Shown one piece after another: positions 7,383-14,580 of a DNA stretch of 17,639 bases (the stretch's first letter is position 1; each line of letters starts with the position of its first letter). The notes beneath the pieces are model-generated. The model was not told the origin of the DNA. It was given only the letters and a program-made list of their open reading frames with translations, and searched no databases. A program made the translations under genes and the position numbers. Source of the stretch: Prevotella sp. UBA4376 (lineage in GTDB: Bacteria > Bacteroidota > Bacteroidia > Bacteroidales > Bacteroidaceae); NCBI GenBank assembly GCA_002391185.1, contig DGRY01000020.1:1-17639 (forward strand). The letters are read 5' to 3'.

Positions 7383-9551
7383 ATGAAAAGAATTGTATTA
7401 GGTATGATAACTTGCCTTGGCTTCTTATCTGCTTTTGCGCAGAAATCAAGTCAAGAGCAAGATTCTGCAAATGTTGTCGCGACGACAACAAGTGATCAGA
7501 TGATTGATAAGATGGTAGAGTTACGGGAGGTTGTTGTCAAGGGCAGCCTCCCCAACACTCGTCTTAAAGGTGGCTCGATGATTACGCGGGTAGAGGGCAC
7601 ACCGCTTGCCTCGTCGGGCACCGTTGACGAGATGCTTGTCAAGATTCCTGGTATGACTGGCTCGGAAGACAAGCTCGAGGTGTTGGGCAAGGGCACACCT
7701 GTTATCTACATTAACGGTCGCTTGCTTAGAGACGACACCGAGCTTAAACGTTTACGTAGTGATGAAATACGTGATGTTGAGGTTATCAACAATCCCGGTG
7801 CGCAATATGATGCCTCTGTAAGGGCAGTGGTGCGCATACGCACAAAGAAGCATAAGGGTGATGGTCTTGGACTTGACCTCATGGCTTTCACCGAACAGGA
7901 TTTGCAATATAACTTCAACACTCCTCAGGGCAAACTGGGGCTTAACTATCGCAAGAATGGTGTTGACGTGTTTGGTTCGGCTTATTATCGCCACATGGAC
8001 TATCGGCAGTATAGCACTCTTGAAGATATATATAAAAGCAGCAAGACATTCCTGCAGACAGGTCCTTACACTATGACTTGGCGCAACAACACAATGGTAT
8101 ATACAGCTGGTGTAAACTGGCAAATCTCGGATAACCATTCGGTTGGTGTGCGTGCCGATATAACTCATTATCTCAATGGAACAAATAAGGTTATATATGA
8201 TGAGGATGTGTATGAGAACGGCAATTTCATAGACCATCTCAATTCGGTGCAGACAAGCGAAGAGAGCAAACCTCTTGGATGGTTAACCAATGCTTATTAT
8301 AATGGAAATGTAGGTAAGCTCAATGTTGATTTCAATTTCGACTTCATGAGCACAGCTACCAACACCTCTCGCAACAATGTAGAGAAAAGTTTAATTAATG
8401 ATGATTTTGTGTTGAGTGAATCGGGCACTAATAGTCGTCTTTTTGCTGGCAAACTGGTGCTTTCTTATCCATTGTGGAAGGGAGAGTTGAAGGCAGGAAG
8501 CGAGGTAACTCTTGTTAAGCGCCACAACACCTACAGTATTGATAAGAGTGCTATTGCCAATACCGACGACGATATAAAAGAGAACACCTATGCTGCCTTT
8601 GCCGAATATGCTGCCGACTTTGATAAATATGGCACAGCACAGTTGGGCTTGCGCTATGAGCATGTGCTCTTTGATTGCAAGGATCGTTTGGCTTCCGACA
8701 ATCTTCATCGCACAACAAACGATTTCTTCCCAACGGCTTCTTATTCGGTGGGCTTGGGACCTGTGCAGCTGGCACTTGCCTATAGTGTTAAGATTCATCG
8801 TCCATCGTTTTTTGCAATGAACGATGCTGTTACATATATTAGTCGTTATTCCTTGCAGGCAGGAAACTCTTGCTTGAAAAACCAAATGGACCGCGAGCTA
8901 ACATTTAATGCATCGTGGCGTTGGCTCACCCTTACCGCATCCTACGACAGGTGCAAGAATGGCATAACACAATGGTCGTATCTCGAGGCTAACGATGCCG
9001 TACTCGTTAAGCACATCAATATCGACAAGCCGGTGAACACATATAGCCTTTATCTCTCGGCAACACCTCGTGTGGGAATATGGTCGCTAAATGCCACCGC
9101 TGGTGTTGACAAGCAACACTTTTATCTCGATGTTGACGACAACGCATCATCAACAGGTTTGCGCAGAGTGTATTTCAACACACCTGTATATACGTTTAAT
9201 GCCTTCAACACTTTTAGCTTGAAAAACGATTGGAAGATTGATGTGAATTTCATGTTTGAATCGCATGGTCATAGTCTTATCTTCTACGATGACTATAACA
9301 ACTGCCGTCTTGGTTTTGTTCTCCAGAAGAGTTTCCTCAAAGACAAGGCTCTAACTCTTCGTGCTTCGATAGTTGATGTGCTGCATCGCAATCAAACTAA
9401 TGAATCGGCTGATATGGGTAACTATAGTTTCATTCAGCGCAACAAGTTCTCAAAGCACAAACTCGCCCTAACCTTGTTCTATCGTTTTAACACAGCAAAG
9501 AGCAAATACAAGGGAACAGGTGCTGGTAGGGAGGCACAGGGGAGAATGTAA
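7383..9551 (+). CDS. Paralogous outer-membrane beta-barrel protein lacking the regulatory domain
   Basis: 722 residues. The signal peptide is MKRIVLGMITCLGFLSAFA, cleaved before Gln20. After a short linker it enters the same sequence as its upstream neighbour: LREVVVKGSLPNTRLKGGSM (48-66) aligns with LQEVTVKGMMPKTKLTGNSM (105-124), and LEVLGKGTPVIYINGR and LKRLRSDEIRDVEVINNPGA are nearly the same. The whole of the roughly 80-residue carboxypeptidase-regulatory domain is missing, and what remains is plug plus barrel. The C-terminal tail SKYKGTGAGREAQGRM mirrors that of the first copy. This is a tandem duplication with domain loss (or gain in the other), probably in one operon. Different binding or partner behaviour is likely, but function is unknown. 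It ends 4 bases from the stop of the convergent transporter gene, with no clear terminator between. Confidence 0.83.
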   Translation: MKRIVLGMITCLGFLSAFAQKSSQEQDSANVVATTTSDQMIDKMVELREVVVKGSLPNTRLKGGSMITRVEGTPLASSGTVDEMLVKIPGMTGSEDKLEVLGKGTPVIYINGRLLRDDTELKRLRSDEIRDVEVINNPGAQYDASVRAVVRIRTKKHKGDGLGLDLMAFTEQDLQYNFNTPQGKLGLNYRKNGVDVFGSAYYRHMDYRQYSTLEDIYKSSKTFLQTGPYTMTWRNNTMVYTAGVNWQISDNHSVGVRADITHYLNGTNKVIYDEDVYENGNFIDHLNSVQTSEESKPLGWLTNAYYNGNVGKLNVDFNFDFMSTATNTSRNNVEKSLINDDFVLSESGTNSRLFAGKLVLSYPLWKGELKAGSEVTLVKRHNTYSIDKSAIANTDDDIKENTYAAFAEYAADFDKYGTAQLGLRYEHVLFDCKDRLASDNLHRTTNDFFPTASYSVGLGPVQLALAYSVKIHRPSFFAMNDAVTYISRYSLQAGNSCLKNQMDRELTFNASWRWLTLTASYDRCKNGITQWSYLEANDAVLVKHINIDKPVNTYSLYLSATPRVGIWSLNATAGVDKQHFYLDVDDNASSTGLRRVYFNTPVYTFNAFNTFSLKNDWKIDVNFMFESHGHSLIFYDDYNNCRLGFVLQKSFLKDKALTLRASIVDVLHRNQTNESADMGNYSFIQRNKFSKHKLALTLFYRFNTAKSKYKGTGAGREAQGRM

Positions 9552-9555
9552 CCAA

Positions 9556-10398
9556 CTACTTTTTTACAAGCGCCACATACGTTAGCAGCACCAGATTCAT
9601 CATCAGTGAATAGATGATTGCTGGAACTGCTATGATATCGTTGTGGAAGATGAATGGCGAGGATGCAATAGCTATTGCCTGTGCTGCATTCTGCATGCCC
9701 ACTTCGATTATTATGGTGCGCTGCTCCTTGGTGTTAAGGCGCATCAGCTTGCCTATTGCTCCTGCCACTGTGATGGCGCAAAGAATAAGGGCAAGCGGTG
9801 AGAGAAGTGTTGTGGCAGAAGCATTCATGATAGTGTCTTTGTGCTGAATGTAGAACAACACAACAACAAGCATCAATGCTGGAAAAGCACACTTGGTGAG
9901 CACGCGCTCAATTTTCTCGGCGGTGGTAGTGAAGAAATGTCTCACCGCAATACCCAATACGATAGGCAGCAGCATGGTAACACAGTTTTGCGCCAGCAGG
10001 TTGCCAACAGGGAGGGTTACTCCCACAGCATTGCCCACACTTGCTGTGGTGTATTGCATTATTACTGGTACGGTGAAAAGCGTAACGATGCTACTAACGG
10101 CAGTCATTGATACCGATAGTGCTACATCGCCTTTGGCAAGCAGAGAGAAAATGTTGCTCGATGAACCTCCTGGGCAGCAGGCAACAAGAACGATTCCAAT
10201 GAAATAGTAAGCTGGAAGGTTTAGTGCTATTGCAAGAAGATAGGCAACAAGTGGTAAAATTACTAACTGTCCTGTGAGACCCACAAGGGCTGCTTTAGGA
10301 CGTTTTGCTACAAACACGAAATCCTGTGGCTTAAGGGTCAAGCCCAAGTCGAACATTAATAATGTAAGGATTGGTAAAACAATAAATATTGGGTTCAT
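9556..10398 (-). CDS. BASS-family (bile acid:sodium symporter-like) transporter
   Basis: 280 residues, very hydrophobic, with eight or more membrane helices. The family signature CCPGGSSSNIFSLLAKGDVA lies at residues 74-93, and the second conserved motif EVGMQNAAQA begins at Glu232 with Gln236; in structurally known bacterial homologues these two regions supply the sodium sites and the crossover helices. Known substrates of the family range from bile acids to pantoate and other organic anions, so no substrate is assigned. The N-terminus is short: it begins almost at the first helix (MNPIFIVLPILTLLMFDLG), so the annotated start seems the only workable one. The -7 box ends only a few bases before it (see promoter entry), implying a leaderless mRNA. 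The gene is divergent from the cutC fusion and convergent with the barrel pair. Confidence 0.9.
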   Translation of the reverse strand: MNPIFIVLPILTLLMFDLGLTLKPQDFVFVAKRPKAALVGLTGQLVILPLVAYLLAIALNLPAYYFIGIVLVACCPGGSSSNIFSLLAKGDVALSVSMTAVSSIVTLFTVPVIMQYTTASVGNAVGVTLPVGNLLAQNCVTMLLPIVLGIAVRHFFTTTAEKIERVLTKCAFPALMLVVVLFYIQHKDTIMNASATTLLSPLALILCAITVAGAIGKLMRLNTKEQRTIIIEVGMQNAAQAIAIASSPFIFHNDIIAVPAIIYSLMMNLVLLTYVALVKK

Positions 10399-10401
10399 AG
10401 T

Positions 10402-10410
10402 GCAAAGGTA
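10402..10410 (-). promoter_or_regulatory. -7 box of the transporter gene, next to the start codon
   Basis: On the minus strand the sequence reads TACCTTTGC, then ACT, then ATG. The last G of the TAnnTTTG box is five bases before the A of the start codon, so transcription should start at or right beside the ATG, with no room for a leader. No other TAnnTTTG box is seen just upstream. Confidence 0.6.
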
Positions 10411-10418
10411 ACAAATAA

Positions 10419-10446
10419 TTTTGAATTACGAATTTTGAATTACGAA
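10419..10446 (+). repeat. Two exact tandem copies of a 14-bp unit
   Basis: TTTTGAATTACGAA occurs at 10419-10432 and 10433-10446, followed by TT. It lies just upstream of the transporter -7 box and could overlap its -33 region or act as a binding site. A small hairpin TCGCAC-TTT-GTGCGA follows at 10451-10465. Confidence 0.7.
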
Positions 10447-10526
10447 TTGGTCGCACTTTGTGCGATGTTGAGTTATTTAATTTTTGAATTTATCTAAGTA
10501 GCGAGGTTATTCCAAAAATATTTTTC

Positions 10527-10535
10527 TATCTTTGC
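10527..10535 (+). promoter_or_regulatory. -7 box of the cutC fusion gene
   Basis: TATCTTTGC fits the Bacteroidetes -7 consensus. The -33 region (about 10504-10509, GGTTAT) is weak. It predicts a leader of roughly 115 bases before the ATG at 10657; the leader contains a CGAATT ... AATTCG dyad but nothing I recognise as a riboswitch. Confidence 0.55.
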
Positions 10536-10656
10536 AAACAAAAATATTAGTTATCAATTATTTAATTACGAGTTTTGGAGTTGAAAAATGCGAATTCATT
10601 AATTTATAATTCGTCATTTAAAATAATTCCACACTCCACATTCCACATTCAAAAAT

Positions 10657-13600
10657 ATGTTTCGAACCGATTTTGAAGTAGAGATTTGTGCCAATGGTGT
10701 TGAAAGCTGCATTGCTGCCCAGGAGGGCGGAGCCGATAGGGTGGAGCTTTGCGCCGGTATTCCTGAAGGTGGCACAACACCATCGTGGGGGGAAATGGTT
10801 GTTGCACGCAAGGTGTTAACAACAACCCGACTGCATGTTATTATTCGTCCACGTGGTGGCGATTTTTGTTACACCGATCTTGAACTCGAGCGTATGGAAC
10901 TTGATATTGATGCAGCACGTAAGGCTGGCGCCGATGGTGTAGTCTTTGGCTGTCTCACTCCCGATGGCGATGTAGATATGGTTGCCAACGCTCGTTTGAT
11001 GAAGCGTTGCGAGGGCATGTCGGTAACATTTCATCGTGCCTTTGACAGAGCACGAGATGCCGAGAAAGCACTCGATGATTGCATAAAGCTTGGCTTCAAC
11101 CGCATTCTCACCTCAGGACAGCAGGCTAATGCCTTGTTGGGTGTTCCTATGCTGAAAAAACTTCAAGCCAAGACGGCGGGAAGAATAATCCTCATGGCAG
11201 GGTGTGGTGTCAATGAGGAGAATATTGACGAGATACGTGAGAAGTCGGGAGTAAGCAACTTTCATTTCTCAGCACGCGAGATTAAACCTTCAACAATGAA
11301 ATATATGAACCCAGATGTATTTATGGGCTCACCATCTGCAAAGGAGGATGGGGTGCCTTACACAACCGCTAACAGAGTGAAAAATACTATTGCACAGTTG
11401 CTGAAGACAACCGTTCTTATGCTGGCTATAGCCATGTTCAATGTGTTGCCAGCTAATGCCCAAAGCAAAGAGAAAGAGGCTTTGAAGTTTCTATATTCCT
11501 ATATGCCTTTGGCTGATAGAACCGATTATCCCGAGAGTTTTTTCATGCAAAACATTCGCATGAGCTACAAGGCACAAAGCGAAATGCCTTGGGGCAAGGA
11601 TGTGCCCGAACTGCTGTTTCGCCATTTCGTGTTGCCAATACGTGTTAACAACGAACCGCTCGACTCTTCGCGCACCGTGTTCTATCGCGAATTGAAAGAC
11701 AGGGTGAAGAACCTGCCAATGAAAGAGGCTATTCTCGAGGTTAACCACTGGTGCCACGAGCATGTGGTGTATGAACCCAGCGATGCACGTACATCGTCGC
11801 CATTGCAAAGCGTGAGAACGGCTGCCGGGCGATGTGGCGAAGAAAGCACATTTTTTGTGGCTGCCCTGAGAAGTGTGGGCATTCCAGCCCGACAAGTATA
11901 TACACCACGATGGGCTCACACCGATGACAACCACGCATGGGTAGAGGCTTGGGCTGATGGCAAATGGTGGTTTCTGGGTGCTTGCGAACCCGAGGCTGTG
12001 TTAAACCTTGGTTGGTTCAATGCTCCAGCAAGTAGAGCAATGTTGATGCACACACGTGCCTTTGGCGACTATCGTGGTCCTGAGGAGGTGATGCTTCGCA
12101 CCACTAATTTCACCGAGATAAACCTTATCGACAACTATGGCTCATCGGCTCGTGTTGATTTCAAGGTTGTTGACGAGAAGGGACGTGCTGTTAACGATGC
12201 TCGTGTTGATTTCCAGATATATAACTATGCTGAGTTCTGCACCGTAGCATCAAAATACACCGACAAGGCAGGCAAAACCTTCCTCACAGCAGGTAAGGGC
12301 GATATGCTTGTGTGGGCATCAAAGAATGGCGCTTGGGGCTATGCCAAATCATCATTCGGCAAAGACAAGATTGTTACTATCAAACTCACAAAGAAGCACG
12401 ATATGAACAAGCTTGATGAGATAAACATCGTGCCACCACCCGAGCAGGCAAACATACCTTATGTTTCGGCTGAGGCACAAGAGCACAACAAGCAGCGTCT
12501 TGCCATAGAAGATTCCATACGCGCAGCCTACACCTCAACATTCATCAAGGGCGACAAAGCATTGCAATATCCCGAGGACGAGCGAGAGTTTCTTATCAAG
12601 GCTCGTGGCAACTGGCGTGTTATCTTGGCTTTCCTCAATAAATACAGAGATCAGCACGAGCGCTGCATAGCCCTCTTAAAGACACTACGCGATAAGGATC
12701 TTCGTGATATGCCAATGGATATCCTCGAAGACAATATGCTTGCACCTACCAATCAACTTTGTCCACGTGTGGAAGACGAGATGATTACCCGTCCGTTCAA
12801 GCAGTTCTTTGCTGGTGTGTTCTCTAAAGATAGTGTTGAGATGTTCCGCCACGACCCATCGCTATTGGTGGAGTGGGTGCGTCGCAACATAAAGATGAAT
12901 CCCGACAAGAAGGCATTGAGAATAGCACAGACACCAATGGGTGTGTGGGAATCGAGAATGACCGATACACGCTCGCGCGACATCTTCTTCGTTGACCTTG
13001 CACGCAGTTTGAATATCGAGGCTCAAAAAGATGTTGTTACAGGGCGTGTGCAATATAAATACAATGGTGAGTGGCTTAATGTGAACTTCGATACCGACAA
13101 GCAGGAAAAGGCAGCAGCACCAAAGGGAACACTCGTTCTTACATTCCAGTCAAAGCCATCATTAGACAATCCAAAATACTACTCACAGTTCACTATTGCG
13201 CGTGTCGAGAATGGACGTTCGCAGCTACTCAACTTCGAAGAAGGACAAGTAGATATGGGTGGTGGCACATCATGGGAGAACACATTTAAGAATGGCACTC
13301 CACTCGAAACAGGCACATACATGCTCACCACAGGCAACCGACTGGCAAGTGGCAGCGTGCTTGCAGCCACAACACTCTTCACCATCGAAGAAGGCAAAAC
13401 AACAACCGTGCCTCTCGTGATAAGAGAAAACACGGAAGGGGTGAGCGTAATTGGCACATTCGATAGCGAATCAAAATACCTCACGCTGCCAGCAAAGGGC
13501 GAAAAACAAGTAGAGAAAAGCGTGCTTGCCCAAACAGGCAGAGGCTACTATGTGATTGGTATCCTTGGAACAGGACAGGAGCCAACAAACCACGCACTCA

Positions 13601-13908
13601 AGGATATAGTAAAAGTGCGCAAGCAGCTTGAAGAGTGGGGACGTCCATTCCTTTTCCTCTTTGAAAACGAAACCGACGCCAAGCGCTTCAATGTTGCCGA
13701 GTTCGGCACACTGCCAGCCAACCACAGCTTCGGTCTCGACATCAACGGCACTATCAAGAACCAGATAGTAGAGGCGATGAAACTGCAGAGCACCACACAG
13801 CTGCCTATCTTCATCATTGCCGACACTTTCAACCGAGTAGTGTTTGTGTCGCAGGGCTACACCATCGGACTGGGAGAACAGTTGCTTAAAGTTTTGGGAA
13901 AACTTTAA
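10657..13908 (+). CDS. cutC: CutC domain fused to an exported-type transglutaminase-like protein
   Basis: 1083 residues in one uninterrupted frame. Residues 1 to about 250 are a complete CutC TIM barrel: CANGVESCIAAQEGGADRVE, LCAGIPEGGTTPSWG, IIRPRGGDFCY, VTFHRAFDRA, ILTSGQ, LMAGCGVNEENI. CutC (about 240-250 residues) is cytoplasmic and traditionally linked to copper homeostasis, though its role is disputed. Its last helix (TANRVKNTIAQLLKTT) runs directly into a signal-peptide-like stretch, VLMLAIAMFNVLPANAQ (253-269). Next comes a transglutaminase-like domain (about 280-470) with Cys393 in GRCGEES, His426 in DNHAWVEAW and Glu444 in GACEPE as candidate triad; Asp is more usual at the third position. 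A beta-sandwich-like region (490-580), an uncharacterised middle, and a thioredoxin-like C-terminus (LPIFIIADTFNRVVFVSQGY) follow. In-frame GTG codons at 11353 (6 bases after AAGGAGG at 11341-11347) and 11377 could start a separate exported product of about 850 residues. It is unclear whether the cell makes one protein, two, or both. Confidence 0.85.
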   Translation: MFRTDFEVEICANGVESCIAAQEGGADRVELCAGIPEGGTTPSWGEMVVARKVLTTTRLHVIIRPRGGDFCYTDLELERMELDIDAARKAGADGVVFGCLTPDGDVDMVANARLMKRCEGMSVTFHRAFDRARDAEKALDDCIKLGFNRILTSGQQANALLGVPMLKKLQAKTAGRIILMAGCGVNEENIDEIREKSGVSNFHFSAREIKPSTMKYMNPDVFMGSPSAKEDGVPYTTANRVKNTIAQLLKTTVLMLAIAMFNVLPANAQSKEKEALKFLYSYMPLADRTDYPESFFMQNIRMSYKAQSEMPWGKDVPELLFRHFVLPIRVNNEPLDSSRTVFYRELKDRVKNLPMKEAILEVNHWCHEHVVYEPSDARTSSPLQSVRTAAGRCGEESTFFVAALRSVGIPARQVYTPRWAHTDDNHAWVEAWADGKWWFLGACEPEAVLNLGWFNAPASRAMLMHTRAFGDYRGPEEVMLRTTNFTEINLIDNYGSSARVDFKVVDEKGRAVNDARVDFQIYNYAEFCTVASKYTDKAGKTFLTAGKGDMLVWASKNGAWGYAKSSFGKDKIVTIKLTKKHDMNKLDEINIVPPPEQANIPYVSAEAQEHNKQRLAIEDSIRAAYTSTFIKGDKALQYPEDEREFLIKARGNWRVILAFLNKYRDQHERCIALLKTLRDKDLRDMPMDILEDNMLAPTNQLCPRVEDEMITRPFKQFFAGVFSKDSVEMFRHDPSLLVEWVRRNIKMNPDKKALRIAQTPMGVWESRMTDTRSRDIFFVDLARSLNIEAQKDVVTGRVQYKYNGEWLNVNFDTDKQEKAAAPKGTLVLTFQSKPSLDNPKYYSQFTIARVENGRSQLLNFEEGQVDMGGGTSWENTFKNGTPLETGTYMLTTGNRLASGSVLAATTLFTIEEGKTTTVPLVIRENTEGVSVIGTFDSESKYLTLPAKGEKQVEKSVLAQTGRGYYVIGILGTGQEPTNHALKDIVKVRKQLEEWGRPFLFLFENETDAKRFNVAEFGTLPANHSFGLDINGTIKNQIVEAMKLQSTTQLPIFIIADTFNRVVFVSQGYTIGLGEQLLKVLGKL
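11341..11379 (+). promoter_or_regulatory. Possible internal ribosome-binding site and GTG starts at the CutC/transglutaminase junction
   Basis: AAGGAGG (11341-11347) is a rare strong Shine-Dalgarno match in this window. The in-frame GTG at 11353 follows after 5 bases, and a second in-frame GTG at 11377 would give MKNTIAQLLKTTVLMLAIAM..., a textbook signal-peptide layout. Bacteroidetes use Shine-Dalgarno pairing weakly, so this is suggestive only. Confidence 0.4.
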
Positions 13909-13918
13909 CCTCCCCCAT

Positions 13919-13938
13919 CCCCCTCCAAAAGGAGGGGG
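13919..13938 (+). terminator. Hairpin after the cutC fusion gene
   Basis: CCCCCTCC (13919-13926), loop AAAA, GGAGGGGG (13931-13938): a perfect 8-bp GC stem 10 bases after the stop. No T-run follows; such C/G-rich hairpins recur at gene ends in Bacteroidales. Confidence 0.6.
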
Positions 13939-14035
13939 CTAACCAACTTGCTGCGTTTCTTGCAATTACGAACATTACACGTAAAAAAATAACAGCAAGA
14001 AACTCAAGCCGGCAGGCATGTCGGCATTCCGCACG

Positions 14036-14168
14036 AAAAGGCTGAAAAGCATGCAAGTTTTTTTGATTATATCGAGTCTCAACCTTTGGTTGAGCAACGA
14101 GATACGAAATGCTGTTTGAGCGAAGCGAGTTCATTGAGTAAATAAAAAAAACTTGTGTGCGTGCCTTT
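14036..14168. repeat. Large foldback (structured) intergenic element
   Basis: Nested inverted repeats enclose about 130 bases: AAAGGC (14037-14042) with GCCTTT (14163-14168); CAAGTTTTTTT (14054-14064) with AAAAAAACTTG (14145-14155); and an inner hairpin CTCAACC-TTT-GGTTGAG (14078-14094). Just downstream is TCTTTCTTC-CGC-GAAGAAAGA (14202-14222), another perfect 9-bp stem. Minus-strand open frames across 13886-14266 exist, but overlap the structure in several frames and look incidental. From memory, similar sequences recur between genes in Prevotella and Bacteroides, so this is probably a dispersed repeat; I could not check this. Confidence 0.55.
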
Positions 14169-14251
14169 GAGCTCAGGACGCCGACGTTTCTTTCTGATTC
14201 GTCTTTCTTCCGCGAAGAAAGATGAAGAGAAATATAGTTGTAAAATATGTT

Positions 14252-14265
14252 TGTGTACGTACACA
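14252..14265. promoter_or_regulatory. Palindromic site 1, TGTGT.CG.ACACA
   Basis: TGTGTACGTACACA, extended by one T/A pair to a perfect 16-bp palindrome at 14251-14266. It is of the same type as the site at 14318, whose start is 66 bases downstream, and lies 92 bases before the -7 box at 14344. Confidence 0.6.
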
Positions 14266-14317
14266 ATACTTGATATAAATCAATAAAACAACTGTTTTTG
14301 GAGGAAAAACGTGTTTT

Positions 14318-14331
14318 TGTGTTCGCACACA
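14318..14331. promoter_or_regulatory. Palindromic site 2, overlapping the -33 region
   Basis: TGTGTTCGCACACA shares 12 of 14 positions with the palindrome at 14252 and has the same TGTGT/ACACA arms. It ends 12 bases before the -7 box at 14344, so it covers where the -33 box should be. A dimeric regulator bound here would block, or replace, -33 recognition. Confidence 0.6.
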
Positions 14332-14343
14332 GAAAAAACTTTC

Positions 14344-14352
14344 TACCTTTGC
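14344..14352 (+). promoter_or_regulatory. Promoter of the candidate small RNA or leader
   Basis: TACCTTTGC is a full -7 match. No TTTG is found at the proper distance; the palindrome at 14318-14331 occupies the position. Transcription is expected to start near 14357. Confidence 0.6.
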
Positions 14353-14356
14353 ATCA

Positions 14357-14513
14357 TCAAAATGATTGTTTAGGTTAGTAGTAATAATAGATTTAGGTTT
14401 TTAGTTATTAGGTTTAAGGATTGTTTTAGTTAATAGGTTATTAGATTAAGGTAAAAAAAAGATTGTAAAGGATAAAAAAACTGTAGAGTAGTGATACTCC
14501 ACAGTTTTTTTTT
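14357..14513 (+). ncRNA. Candidate small RNA (about 155 nt) or attenuated leader of the hydrolase gene
   Basis: The stretch is bounded by a -7 box at 14344 and a strong intrinsic terminator at 14480-14513. The only ATG near the start (14362) opens a three-codon frame (Met-Ile-Val, then TAG), so no protein is encoded. The body is A/T-rich with a loosely repeated TTAGTTA.TAGGTT motif (around 14400-14420 and 14426-14445). Because the hydrolase ATG is only 67 bases beyond the terminator, the region may be a leader with a premature terminator instead. The hydrolase also seems to have its own weak promoter at 14524, which favours a free-standing RNA. No known RNA family is recognised. Confidence 0.5.
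14480..14513 (+). terminator. Strong intrinsic terminator
   Basis: ACTGTAGAGTA (14480-14490), loop GTGA, TACTCCACAGT (14495-14505): an 11-bp stem with one A-C mismatch. It is preceded by seven A and followed by nine T (14505-14513), so it could work in both directions. It is the clearest terminator in the window, yet follows no protein gene. Confidence 0.85.
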
Positions 14514-14523
14514 GCTCAATCCA

Positions 14524-14553
14524 TTGTCGTTTCGCAGATAATTATTATTTTTA
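14524..14553 (+). promoter_or_regulatory. Possible weak promoter of the hydrolase gene
   Basis: TTG at 14524-14526, a 19-base spacer, then TATTTTTA at 14546-14553. The spacing is right, but the last G of the -7 box is A. The start of transcription would be near 14558, about 23 bases ahead of the ATG. Confidence 0.4.
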
Positions 14554-14580
14554 TGCCCACTAACCTATAACAATAACATT

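Noticed and set aside
1..9551. SusCD-type glycan utilisation locus
   Set aside because: No SusD-like lipoprotein, glycoside hydrolase, ECF sigma/anti-sigma or HTCS gene accompanies the barrels.
13886..14266. 126- and 61-codon open frames on the minus strand
   Set aside because: They overlap each other in different frames, cross the cutC-fusion terminator and the foldback structure, and lack promoter or family features. The sequence is better explained by intergenic structure.
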